A DNA stretch of 64,000 nucleotides, from contig CBDDFS010000001.1 of the NCBI GenBank assembly GCA_965227255.1, forward strand, positions 388,888 to 452,887. Direction: 5' to 3'. A model generated the notes under the pieces. That model did no database searches and was not told the DNA's origin. It saw only the letters and a list, made by a program, of their open reading frames with translations. Origin of the DNA: CBDDFS01 sp965227255 (GTDB lineage: Bacteria > Bacteroidota > Bacteroidia > Flavobacteriales_E > Vicingaceae). Position 1 is the stretch's first letter. Each line of letters opens with the position of its first letter. This document shows positions 51,398 through 59,888 of the stretch, piece by piece. A program made the position numbers and the translations under genes.

Positions 51398-52716
51398 AGC
51401 AGGATAACGATAAGTTCAATCAGATCATTAAAGAGAAACTCGAGGATTTCGAGGTTCCTTTTAATGAATCTCATTGGTCTGAAATGAGCGAAAGCCTCGA
51501 CTCCATGGAAGGCGTTTCGAAAGGCAATTCAGGCTTCGGAAATAAATACATGTGGATTGCCGCTGCGGGAATTGTGGCAGTTGCCAGCTGGTTCTACCTT
51601 ACCAAAGAAGACGAAAGCATCCCTCAATCTTCATTCAAACCTACACCGGTTTTAAAAGAAAAGACCAATGCCAATGAGGTTACTACCATTGAACCTGGCA
51701 ACGGAAATGAAAAGATACCATCAGAAAATCAGCAGGTAGTTGAAAGTCCACAGGATATTCAGGAGACTGCAGAACAAGAACAACCAATACCGAAGGTTGC
51801 AGATGATAAGCTGGACAAATACGCTGACTTCTCACAACAACAAGTGAATGAAGAAGGAATTACCGAATTGGAACAAATTATTGATGAGCACAAATCCACA
51901 TTTGAGGATGAACCTAAGATCGATAATGTTGAGTTAAAAACTTCAATCGTAGTAAATGAGAAAGTAATTTGCTCAGGAGAAGAAGTTCAGTTTTCTGTTG
52001 ACAGAGACATTGATAATGCAAATTATTACTGGGATTTCGGTGATGGAGATCTTAAATCCAGAAAGAAAAATCCAAAACATACGTTCAAGAGATCCGGTAC
52101 ATTTACAGTTCGACTCAATGTTTCCAAAGGGGACATTGGCAGTAAAAATGACTGGCCTACTGAAATGGAAGTGACTGTTTTGAGAAGTCCGGAAGTTGAG
52201 ATCATCTCCGAAAACAATCAGATCACTCTGAATGAGCCGTATGCATGGTTTGAGACTTCATCAAATGAACCTTGTAAGTATGCCTGGACTTTCAATGAAA
52301 ATCAGAAAGCCAGAGGTGAAAGAGTTTCATTCCTGGTTCCGGAGCAAAGTTCTTACTCTGTGAGAGTTGAGGCAAAGAACGAAGCAGGTTGTAATACCAT
52401 TGATGAATACACTTACAATGCCTCCAAAGGAGTTAAGATGTTCGTCGAAAATGCATTCACTCCTAATGGTGATGGTTTGCGTGATGAATTCCTTCCACAG
52501 GAATTATCCATCTCAGAGGTTCCATTCACATTCATTGTAATGGATAGAAACGGCCGTGTTGTTTATCAAACAGACAATAAATATGCGCCGTGGAATGGAA
52601 AACTCAACAACAGTGGAAGTGATATGCCAACCGGTGTATATCCGTGGAAAGTTGTTTTCACTGATGACCGTGGAAAAAAACACGAACAAAGTGGTTCCAT
52701 TACTATAACAAGATAG
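51394..52716 (+). CDS. Single-pass membrane protein: anti-sigma-like N-terminus, PKD and gliding-type C-terminal domain
   Basis: A 440-residue protein. Residues 1-50 are charged and probably cytoplasmic (DKFNQIIKEKLEDFEVPFNE, HWSEMSESLD), followed by one membrane helix (53-69) and no cleavable signal. Outside the membrane are a Glu/Gln-rich linker (about 75-185), a PKD-like domain (about 190-262, YYWDFGDGDLKSRKKNPKHT), a second Ig-like region (about 265-345), and a gliding-motility/type B-like C-terminal domain (about 350-440, NAFTPNGDGLRDEF, IVMDRNGRVVYQT, PTGVYPWKVVF). Overlap with the sigma gene suggests it acts as its anti-sigma factor or sensor; this is inferred from layout, not from a known anti-sigma domain. 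Confidence 0.78.
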   Translation: MKQDNDKFNQIIKEKLEDFEVPFNESHWSEMSESLDSMEGVSKGNSGFGNKYMWIAAAGIVAVASWFYLTKEDESIPQSSFKPTPVLKEKTNANEVTTIEPGNGNEKIPSENQQVVESPQDIQETAEQEQPIPKVADDKLDKYADFSQQQVNEEGITELEQIIDEHKSTFEDEPKIDNVELKTSIVVNEKVICSGEEVQFSVDRDIDNANYYWDFGDGDLKSRKKNPKHTFKRSGTFTVRLNVSKGDIGSKNDWPTEMEVTVLRSPEVEIISENNQITLNEPYAWFETSSNEPCKYAWTFNENQKARGERVSFLVPEQSSYSVRVEAKNEAGCNTIDEYTYNASKGVKMFVENAFTPNGDGLRDEFLPQELSISEVPFTFIVMDRNGRVVYQTDNKYAPWNGKLNNSGSDMPTGVYPWKVVFTDDRGKKHEQSGSITITR

Positions 52717-52788
52717 TATCTTGTGTGGGACAACTAATCGTATTATTTTTTCGTCTTATTCATATAATTTATTGACTGGCGCTCGTGC

Positions 52789-52796
52789 TATATTTG
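52789..52796 (+). promoter_or_regulatory. Putative promoter of the collagen-like gene trio, -7 box TATATTTG
   Basis: Exact consensus match only 5 bases before the ATG at 52802, so the transcript would be leaderless or nearly so. No -33 TTG at normal spacing; an accessory sigma could be used instead. Confidence 0.45.
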
Positions 52797-52801
52797 CTGG
52801 A

Positions 52802-53824
52802 ATGAAGAAAGGACTCTTATACTGCATTATTCTGATGGGCTTCCTATTGATGGTGGAACGAGATCTTTTTGCTCAGAATAAGAATGTAAGTATAGGAATT
52901 TCCACACCTCACCCTTCTGCAATACTTCATGTTGAAGACAATGATCCCACAAATCTGAGTAAGAAAAGAGGAGTCCGCATTCCGTACACCGATACCAATG
53001 CAGTCATCGCTTACGCAAACAGCTTCACACCTGCCATACCCATAGCCAATGGTCTGGTTATATTTCAGCGAGGTGCCGAAACTTTCTATTACTATGATGC
53101 TCCAAAGAATAAATGGATTCCACTAAGTGGAATTACCGGACCGACAGGAATAACAGGTCCAACTGGCCCTCCGGGTGATACAGGGAGAACAGGATTTAGT
53201 GGAATCGTGAGATACGGGAATGGCGCACCTACGTTGAGACCAAGTGATACATGTGGATATTATTATATCGACATGGTAAATGCATTGATGTATAAACTTA
53301 ATTGTCCGGGAGGATGGTCGGCCCTTTCAGGTCCGTATAAGAATAAAATTATAGGTGGTGAAACTGTTCATCTTTCCACCACTTCGCAACTGATCGTTAA
53401 TGGTGGACCAGCGAACTCCGCACCACCCAACCCGCTGCCCGGTCTTTCTTATCAGGTAAGCGCTCCACCCGGATTTACGGCTTTTGCCTACATCAAAGCA
53501 TATGGAGCGGTGAGGAAAACACAAATAAACTCAGAGTATAATTATGCCAAATTCGATATACACTTTCCATTAGCTGGTGGAAAACAGGATAAATGGCAGG
53601 TTGTGAGCATGGGCCCAACAGGACCCGCTCCCCATAATCATCAGGAATTGGTCAAATGGAGTGTCGCACTTGCGGCAGATCTGGGAACAGGAAAACTTAT
53701 TGAGATAAATGGTGCCAACATGGTTAAATCTGTGACCGGTCTTGGCGCTGTTGAATTATGTGGTGGACCGGGTTCAGATACACAAGCCCACATGGAAATA
53801 ATTGTAGTATACGTCAGAAACTAA
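52802..53824 (+). CDS. Secreted collagen-like repeat protein, paralogue 1
   Basis: Exported protein of 340 residues with signal peptide (ends LFAQ, about 25). A conserved head (about 28-105) opens with NVSIGISTPHPSAILHVEDN, a pattern common in Bacteroidota surface and fibre-like proteins. Eight Gly-X-Y triplets follow (110-133: GITGPTGITGPTGPPGDTG and on). A C-terminal domain shared with the next two genes then begins with DTCGYYYID and a second Cys (LNCPGGW), and ends with HMEIIVVYVRN. The start is the ATG before the signal peptide; in-frame codons upstream hold the promoter. Function is unknown; a structural surface role is inferred. Confidence 0.8.
   Translation: MKKGLLYCIILMGFLLMVERDLFAQNKNVSIGISTPHPSAILHVEDNDPTNLSKKRGVRIPYTDTNAVIAYANSFTPAIPIANGLVIFQRGAETFYYYDAPKNKWIPLSGITGPTGITGPTGPPGDTGRTGFSGIVRYGNGAPTLRPSDTCGYYYIDMVNALMYKLNCPGGWSALSGPYKNKIIGGETVHLSTTSQLIVNGGPANSAPPNPLPGLSYQVSAPPGFTAFAYIKAYGAVRKTQINSEYNYAKFDIHFPLAGGKQDKWQVVSMGPTGPAPHNHQELVKWSVALAADLGTGKLIEINGANMVKSVTGLGAVELCGGPGSDTQAHMEIIVVYVRN
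53129..53200 (+). repeat. Collagen-like Gly-X-Y repeat, eight triplets
   Basis: It codes for GIT GPT GIT GPT GPP GDT GRT GFS in paralogue 1. Proline is frequent in the X position. Confidence 0.9.
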
Positions 53825-54972
53825 TGAGGTCTTTAGGAACATATTGTCTGATTTCATTCTTGATTTTTTCGGGGCTAGTAAAGGCTCAGAACAATGTAGG
53901 GATCGGTACAAAAAGTCCACATCTGACGGCCATCCTAGAAGTAAAAGATACCAATAGAGGTTTCCTGCTTCCACGTACTGACACTGCTTCAATAGAGAAT
54001 TATGTGAATTCTCTCGTTCCAAATCCGGGAATCGAACATGGATTGACCATCTATGAGGTTAACATGAGAACTATTTATATCTACAACGGAATATTGCAAA
54101 AATGGCAACCCATCACTTCATTAAAAGGTCCACAAGGACCAACAGGTGTGACGGGTCCAACCGGACCAAGGGGTGATCGCGGTATTGCCACCCAATGGAG
54201 AGATAGTGCACTGGTACCGCCATTGAAAAGAGAACCTCACCCCAATAAAATACCTCCATATTTCGAAACACTGGGTGATACGTGCGGAGACTTTTATCAT
54301 CAAACCAATACAGGTTTGATCTGGGTTTATGATTGTACAGTAAACGAATGGACCGGTCCGGTTGCCAGGTGGAGAAATTTTGGTGTGCCGAAAACCGAGA
54401 AAATTGTTGGTCTCGGACTACTTGAAGAGCCCATGCCGCTGGATACGCTTGGAGACACATTGAGTCAACTGGCCAATCTGACCCACACAATTTTTGTTCC
54501 ACCTGACACTATAGCCTATGTATGGGTTACTACGGAAGGTAATGTTCAAAAGAAATTCGTGAATTTCAATGATTATAATAAGATGGTTTTCGACTTCTAT
54601 CTGATTGACTCCGCGGGTGTTGAGGGATACCTGAACCAACCTGAAGCCGTGACCATTGGTCCGAATATTTTGGTGCCGAATACCACAACAGTGCAATACG
54701 ATAAAGTTCCGTGGGAAATATCCACTACATTGACATTGGAAGGTAAGATCAGTCCGGCGGGAAATCCGTTACCTGCGAATGATTATCGGACATGGACCAT
54801 ATCCACACACTATGGACAATTCTTTATGTCGGGTAATACAACACATCCGGATAGTAGTCGTGTTTTGGTTTTAGATAATTCGATGTCATCTACGGCACAA
54901 AATGAAAATTTTGCGGTAATGAGTATTTATATTGTTTACGAACGAAGTCCAAATGCAGCATATCCTTATTAA
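53824..54972 (+). CDS. Secreted collagen-like repeat protein, paralogue 2
   Basis: Exported protein of 382 residues with signal peptide (ends LVKAQ, about 22). The head (about 24-98) runs NVGIGTKSPHLTAILEVKDT. Seven Gly-X-Y triplets (102-122: GPQGPTGVTGPTGPRGDRGIA) are followed by the C-terminal domain with DTCGDFYHQTNTGLIWVYDC and the block IAYVWVTTEGNVQKKFVNFN. The insert between repeat and Cys motif is longer than in its relatives. Its ATG shares a base with the stop of paralogue 1 (TAATG), so the products are probably made in fixed ratio. Confidence 0.82.
   Translation: MRSLGTYCLISFLIFSGLVKAQNNVGIGTKSPHLTAILEVKDTNRGFLLPRTDTASIENYVNSLVPNPGIEHGLTIYEVNMRTIYIYNGILQKWQPITSLKGPQGPTGVTGPTGPRGDRGIATQWRDSALVPPLKREPHPNKIPPYFETLGDTCGDFYHQTNTGLIWVYDCTVNEWTGPVARWRNFGVPKTEKIVGLGLLEEPMPLDTLGDTLSQLANLTHTIFVPPDTIAYVWVTTEGNVQKKFVNFNDYNKMVFDFYLIDSAGVEGYLNQPEAVTIGPNILVPNTTTVQYDKVPWEISTTLTLEGKISPAGNPLPANDYRTWTISTHYGQFFMSGNTTHPDSSRVLVLDNSMSSTAQNENFAVMSIYIVYERSPNAAYPY
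54127..54189 (+). repeat. Collagen-like Gly-X-Y repeat, seven triplets
   Basis: It codes for GPQ GPT GVT GPT GPR GDR GIA in paralogue 2. Confidence 0.9.
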
Positions 54973-56107
54973 ATATCGACTTCTTTTCATTCTGATGTTG
55001 TGTTTTGCTTCAGGCTTTGCACAGACACCGGATAATGTTGGAATTGGCACAACAACTCCTCACCCATCGGTATTGTTGCAGGTGGATGATAGCTCGAGAG
55101 GTGTTCTGATACCTCAGACCGATACCAATGCCATTCTGGCTTATATGAACACATTGAATCCAAACCCCGGAATTGCCGATGGACTAATGATCTTTGATAC
55201 GATTCAGAATACTTATTTGTACTATGATGAAATAGCCGGTGTCTGGAGAAGATTAATTGATCTTGTGGGCCCACGAGGCGCCAGGGGGCCTCAGGGACCT
55301 CAGGGTCCGAGAGGCGATACAGGTTTGGTTAACGACTGGAGAGACAGCTTGGGATTCGATGAGAAAGTTCTTGCGGAAGACACCTGCGGCGACTGGTTCT
55401 TTGACGCTTCCTCAGGACGGATTTGGAGACTTTGGTGTGATACACTGGGAGGAACAAAACCAAGAATGTGGATCGATACAGTTCTTTGGGACAAACCAAT
55501 CGGTAATCTGACTCCTCCGGATGAAAGAGTATTTGGTATTAGCATAACTTATAATACGTCTGCATTTCTTGAATCCATGGCGAATGATACAGCCATCGTT
55601 GTCATGCAGGACATACCCGGCATGACTCAATCCATTACCGTATTTCCGGATGAAGTGGCATACATCTGGGTCTCAGCCCATGGAACGGTCGGCAAGGCCT
55701 TTGCGGGGCCTGATATGAGTTATGCTCAATACGATATAAGTTTCGGTGGTGATGAATATTATCGGATCGATAACATGCAACATATAGCTACGGTTGGACC
55801 GAACAACTCAGTTTCCAATCAAGCCGATCTGGTGGGTTGGTATTTAAGTGGTCAATATGTTTTTGAAGGAGATCTCACAGACCCTATTCATTGTCGATGC
55901 GGAACGCCCTATCAACTTCCTTCGTGTAATTGTGCCTACGCTTCAAAGACGCTGAACATCAACTTGCGTGGGGGAAATCGCTATTCCGGAAGTGCAAATA
56001 CCACCTTCCTCATCCTTGCTGACACCAAAGACAAGGAAACAGTAGCACACATGGATATCTTCGTAATCATACGAAGAAATCCAAATGCACTTCCAAGAAA
56101 AAAGTAG
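54953..56107 (+). CDS. Secreted collagen-like repeat protein, paralogue 3
   Basis: Exported protein of 384 residues with signal peptide (ends SGFAQ, about 24). The head (about 28-103) runs NVGIGTTTPHPSVLLQVDDS; seven Gly-X-Y triplets follow (106-126: GPRGARGPQGPQGPRGDTGLV), notably Arg-rich. The C-terminal domain has DTCGDWFFDASSGRIWRLWC, VAYIWVSAHGTVGKAFAG and the end HMDIFVIIRRNPNALPRKK. A small Cys cluster (HCRCG, SCNC) near residue 320 is unique to this member. The start chosen overlaps paralogue 2 by 20 bases; it is the only ATG that keeps the signal peptide. Confidence 0.82.
   Translation: MQHILIKYRLLFILMLCFASGFAQTPDNVGIGTTTPHPSVLLQVDDSSRGVLIPQTDTNAILAYMNTLNPNPGIADGLMIFDTIQNTYLYYDEIAGVWRRLIDLVGPRGARGPQGPQGPRGDTGLVNDWRDSLGFDEKVLAEDTCGDWFFDASSGRIWRLWCDTLGGTKPRMWIDTVLWDKPIGNLTPPDERVFGISITYNTSAFLESMANDTAIVVMQDIPGMTQSITVFPDEVAYIWVSAHGTVGKAFAGPDMSYAQYDISFGGDEYYRIDNMQHIATVGPNNSVSNQADLVGWYLSGQYVFEGDLTDPIHCRCGTPYQLPSCNCAYASKTLNINLRGGNRYSGSANTTFLILADTKDKETVAHMDIFVIIRRNPNALPRKK
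55268..55330 (+). repeat. Collagen-like Gly-X-Y repeat, seven triplets, Arg-rich
   Basis: It codes for GPR GAR GPQ GPQ GPR GDT GLV in paralogue 3. Confidence 0.9.
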
Positions 56108-56117
56108 GAATTATTTT

Positions 56118-58085
56118 TTATAGATCGATGTTGGCGTAACGGGCATTCTGCTCGATAAACTCACGTCTTGGTGGAACTTCATCACCCATAAGCATTGAGA
56201 AAGTTCGGTCGCAAGCAGCAGCATTTTCAATAGTAACCTGACGCAAGGTCCTTGATTCTGGATCCATGGTTGTTGACCATAGCTGCTCTGCATTCATCTC
56301 ACCAAGACCCTTATAACGCTGTACATTTACGCTACTCTCCTTTCCACTTCCCTTAAACTCCTGAATGGCCTGATCACGCTGATCATCATTCCAGCAATAG
56401 CGCTGATTGTTTCCTTTCTTAACGAGATAAAGAGGTGGTGTAGCAATGTAGACATAACCATTCTCGATCAATTCAGCCATGTGCCTGAAGAAGAAAGTCA
56501 GAATCAAAGTTTCGATGTGACTTCCATCCACGTCGGCATCACACATGATAATGATCTTGTGATAACGAAGCTTTTCAAGATTCAATGCTTTTGAATCCTC
56601 TTCTGTTCCAATTCGAACACCCAGGGCAGTGAAAATATTTTTGATCTCTTCATTCTCAAAGATCTTATGCTGCATTGCTTTCTCCACGTTCAGAATTTTT
56701 CCTCTCAAAGGCATGATGGCCTGGAATTCACGATCTCTACCTTGCTTTGCTGTACCACCGGCAGAGTCACCCTCTACCAGATACAATTCACATTTCGAAG
56801 GATCTTTCTCTGAACAGTCGGCCAGTTTACCCGGCAATCCTGAGCCTGACAACACATTCTTCCGCTGAACCATTTCACGTGCCTTGGTGGCAGCATGACG
56901 AGCCTGAGCAGCTAAAATTACCTTCTGAACGATCGTTTTAGCGTCGTTCGGATTCTCTTCCAGGTAATTCGTCATCATTTCGGTTACAGCCTGGCTAACG
57001 GCAGGAGAAACCTCCCTGTTGCCCAATTTTGTCTTCGTCTGTCCTTCAAATTGAGGTTCTGCGACTTTTACAGAAATCACTGCGGTTAATCCTTCTCTGA
57101 AGTCATCCCCACTGATTTCGAACTTCAACTTGGCCAGCATTCCTTCCGTTTCAGCGTACTTCTTTAAGGTTGATGTCAATCCACGACGGAATCCGGCAAG
57201 ATGTGTTCCACCTTCATGAGTATGAATGTTGTTCACGTAGGCATGAAGATGCTCAGAATAAGAGGTATTATAGATCATGGCCACTTCCACCGGAATGCCA
57301 TTCTTTTCACCTTCCATGTGAATTACATCACCGATAAGTTTTTCCCTGTTCTCATCAATGTACTCGACAAACTCCGGTAAACCTCTTTCAGAGAAGAAAG
57401 TCTCACCAATGAATTCGCCTTCCTCATCTTTATTCCTTTTGTCGGTAATCGTGATATTAATGCCTTTATTCAGAAAGGCCAATTCACGCAATCTCGCAGC
57501 CAAGATCTCGTAATGGTATACCGTATCCTCGAAAATGCTTTCATCGGGCTTAAAAGTGACCGTAGTACCTGTTTTATCGGTATCTCCAATCTGCCTTACA
57601 TCATATTGCGGAACACCTATCTTGTATTCCTGCTCATATACTTTTCCATCCTTGCTGTGCACTTCTGCCCTCAAATGAGTTGAAAGAGCATTCACACAGG
57701 ATACACCCACACCGTGCAATCCCCCTGAAACTTTATAAGAACCCTTGTCGAACTTACCACCGGCGTGCAGGACAGTCATAACGACTTCAAGTGCAGATCT
57801 TTTCTCTTTTTCGTGCATTCCCACGGGAATACCACGACCATTATCACTTACGGAAATTGAGTTGTCTTCGTTGATAAAAACTGTGATGGTATCACAGTGC
57901 CCGGCAAGAGCCTCATCAATGGAATTATCCACTACTTCATAGACCAAATGATGGAGCCCTTTCAGACCCGTATCACCGATGTACATCGATGGTCTCTTTC
58001 TTACCGCTTCCAGTCCTTCGAGGACCTGAATATTATCCGCTGAATATTCCTTATTCTGATTCAATTCTTCGTTATTCTCTGCCAT
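56118..58085 (-). CDS. gyrB: DNA gyrase subunit B
   Basis: ATPase subunit of DNA gyrase, 655 residues. GHKL ATP-binding features are YEVVDNSIDEALAGHC and ISVSDNGRGIPVGMHEKEKR, with GGLHGVGVSCVNALS. The TOPRIM domain shows LVEGDSAGGTAKQGRDREFQ and CDADVDGSH (metal-binding). The end PPRREFIEQNARYANIDL is typical of GyrB. It is the short form without the insert seen in E. coli GyrB (804 residues). It converges with the collagen-like trio, 10 bases between stops. Confidence 0.97.
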   Translation of the reverse strand: MAENNEELNQNKEYSADNIQVLEGLEAVRKRPSMYIGDTGLKGLHHLVYEVVDNSIDEALAGHCDTITVFINEDNSISVSDNGRGIPVGMHEKEKRSALEVVMTVLHAGGKFDKGSYKVSGGLHGVGVSCVNALSTHLRAEVHSKDGKVYEQEYKIGVPQYDVRQIGDTDKTGTTVTFKPDESIFEDTVYHYEILAARLRELAFLNKGINITITDKRNKDEEGEFIGETFFSERGLPEFVEYIDENREKLIGDVIHMEGEKNGIPVEVAMIYNTSYSEHLHAYVNNIHTHEGGTHLAGFRRGLTSTLKKYAETEGMLAKLKFEISGDDFREGLTAVISVKVAEPQFEGQTKTKLGNREVSPAVSQAVTEMMTNYLEENPNDAKTIVQKVILAAQARHAATKAREMVQRKNVLSGSGLPGKLADCSEKDPSKCELYLVEGDSAGGTAKQGRDREFQAIMPLRGKILNVEKAMQHKIFENEEIKNIFTALGVRIGTEEDSKALNLEKLRYHKIIIMCDADVDGSHIETLILTFFFRHMAELIENGYVYIATPPLYLVKKGNNQRYCWNDDQRDQAIQEFKGSGKESSVNVQRYKGLGEMNAEQLWSTTMDPESRTLRQVTIENAAACDRTFSMLMGDEVPPRREFIEQNARYANIDL

Positions 58086-58414
58086 TTTTTGTGCTGTCTA
58101 AAAACAAATTCACCACCTTTATTTGAGGTGGTAAGCAAATATACGAAAATACCAGTATTTATAAGGGTTTAAGGGCTATTTTGACCCCCTACTTTTCAAC
58201 ACATAATTAACATTTTGTTAATGTCAATTTTCACCCTAAAATGATGAAAAATCATCCTTTTAAAATTTAGCAGTATGAAATTCGAAAAATTGACGTAGTA
58301 GATAGCAATTATTCTTCCAAAAAAGAACCTGAAAAACAATCCAAATTGAACCAAATCACCAACAACTAATCACCATTCACCAACAACTAATCACCATTCA
58401 CCAATCACTAATCA
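58086..58414. other. 329-base intergenic region upstream of gyrB
   Basis: It contains a -7 box TATATTTG on the minus strand at 58143-58136, a leader hairpin at 58112-58132, an A/T-rich stretch (about 58190-58320) in which I see no gene, and a tandem repeat at its right end. Confidence 0.7.
58112..58132 (-). promoter_or_regulatory. 5' stem-loop of the gyrB leader
   Basis: ACCACCT and AGGTGGT pair around a 7-base loop, right after the predicted transcript start set by the -7 box at 58136-58143. It may protect the messenger end or respond to supercoiling-linked control. Confidence 0.5.
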
Positions 58415-58420
58415 CTAACC
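58357..58420. repeat. Tandem repeat, 21-base unit, two full copies plus degenerate copies
   Basis: The unit CACCAACAACTAATCACCATT occurs at 58357-58377 and 58378-58398. Shorter CACTAAT/CACCAAT units follow and run into the last codons (three glycines) of the SRPBCC gene. Confidence 0.75.
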
Positions 58421-58894
58421 ACCACCAAGCACTTCTTTCCATCCATTTCCTTCGGCAACGCTTTTCAGCACCTCATTCTTCTGAATCAAGAACTTTTTCA
58501 TGTAATTCTTGAGAAAAAGCCAGTTTACAAAATCCCCAATGATCCAAAAAGGCGATTTAAAGTAGAAATCATCTTTCATGACCGTCACTTGCCCGTTTGA
58601 TTCGAAACTGTGAACATGTTTCATAGATGAAAATGCACCTTTCAGCATCTTGTCAGCGAAATAATACGGCCGGTCCATTTCCGTAATAACCACTGTCAGA
58701 TTTTGATAAATACCAAAATGTTTTGCTCTCCAGGTTATTTCATCATTCAACTCAACCAGTCCTTCGGTCTTACCGGAAATGGCCTCTTCATTCGTTGAGC
58801 TCGCACCTGCCTTATGCATATCAACACTTCTGGCAAGATCAAAAACCCGATCTATTGGTGCCTTGATTTTCGTTTCGAGAATTATTCTTGCCAT
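58415..58894 (-). CDS. SRPBCC (START-like) family protein
   Basis: Cytoplasmic protein of 159 residues with the polyketide cyclase/START-like fold pattern: an opening strand ARIILETKIKAPIDRVFDLA, a central ITWRAKHFGIYQNLTVVITE, and a final long helix (about 128-150). Such proteins bind hydrophobic ligands in a cavity; this one cannot be given a ligand. Its C-terminus ends in three glycines encoded by the edge of a tandem repeat, suggesting recent drift of the stop codon. Confidence 0.85.
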   Translation of the reverse strand: MARIILETKIKAPIDRVFDLARSVDMHKAGASSTNEEAISGKTEGLVELNDEITWRAKHFGIYQNLTVVITEMDRPYYFADKMLKGAFSSMKHVHSFESNGQVTVMKDDFYFKSPFWIIGDFVNWLFLKNYMKKFLIQKNEVLKSVAEGNGWKEVLGGG

Positions 58895-58919
58895 TTAACA
58901 ATTGTAAAATGTTTCCAGT

Positions 58920-59825
58920 TCAGCATCCAACACTAGTGTGGCTCCCGACGGGAACGGGCTTGGTCTTGCTCTCAGAAAATGAGGATAAATACAAGGTTGG
59001 TTTCATCACATTATAGTGATTAGAAATATCAAGTATCAAGTCGGGTATTTTATCTCCATCCAAATCCCCAGCAAATAATACCCGGCACATAGAGTCATCA
59101 AACCTTGGAATTGATACCAGATTGGTTGTGGCAACTTCGTCACTAAGAATTGTAGAAAAATTGAGTTTGTAATTCCACACATCATACCAACCGGAATTTT
59201 CATCTTCACTTTCCTTTTCTCCCTCTGCGGAAAGTACATATGATACACCATAATAATCAATTTCAATTGAGTCGCCGGGAAAGACATATTCTTCAATTCC
59301 TTTGATGGCAGACACCTCCCGATTGTTTAGGTTCGATTTTTGCTCAATTAATAAGATACAAGTATCCCGATTCTCCGCACTTATTTCCCAACCGGTTCCT
59401 GCTTCATCTACTTCATCTAAAATGGGATCATTTACCCTTTTCGCATCTATCTCAGTTTCGCTCAGATAATACTTGCCATTTCTTTTAAAAAGACCAATCC
59501 ATTTGATACTTGCCACATTTTCCCAAACCTCATCACCATGATATGTTGTCGTTTCCAATATTTTTATTCGGTCCACTTCTTCCGGATAAACATGTGGATC
59601 ATATTCTCTTTCCTTTAAATCTTCAGAATCAATGGATTTAGCGAATTCAATTGGAATTTTATCATCGTTTTCAACCACATAATCCTTCGAACTGACACTG
59701 TCAAAAGATTTCTTCGATTGTACTTCATCCTGGTCGCTTCTTTCTTTTAATTCGTTGCAAGCGCTCATTACCAGAAAAAAGAAAGCGAAAAAAATTGGTG
59801 TTCTTACCATATACATCCGTGACAT
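58920..59825 (-). CDS. Lipoprotein of unknown function
   Basis: About 301 residues. A lipobox is clear (FFLVMSAC, Cys near residue 23), so the mature protein should be membrane-anchored. It is rich in Asp/Glu. A single calcium-loop-like motif lies near the end (LFAGDLDGDKIPDLILDISN). I do not recognise the family. Starts at 59816 or 59810 would also keep the signal peptide. It lies on the same strand as the beta-barrel gene, 63 bases downstream of that gene's stop. Confidence 0.7.
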   Translation of the reverse strand: MSRMYMVRTPIFFAFFFLVMSACNELKERSDQDEVQSKKSFDSVSSKDYVVENDDKIPIEFAKSIDSEDLKEREYDPHVYPEEVDRIKILETTTYHGDEVWENVASIKWIGLFKRNGKYYLSETEIDAKRVNDPILDEVDEAGTGWEISAENRDTCILLIEQKSNLNNREVSAIKGIEEYVFPGDSIEIDYYGVSYVLSAEGEKESEDENSGWYDVWNYKLNFSTILSDEVATTNLVSIPRFDDSMCRVLFAGDLDGDKIPDLILDISNHYNVMKPTLYLSSFSESKTKPVPVGSHTSVGC

Positions 59826-59888
59826 TAAAAATACACTTCTGGCCTGCACAAGGTACAAATCAAAGAGAGATATTATCTAGGGTATTAG

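Noticed and set aside
52802..56107. Collagen-like genes considered as phage tail-fibre genes
   Set aside because: Each has its own Sec signal peptide, and no capsid, tail, terminase or lysis genes are nearby.
58357..58420. CRISPR array
   Set aside because: Units are directly adjacent without unique spacers, copy number is two to three, and no cas genes are near.
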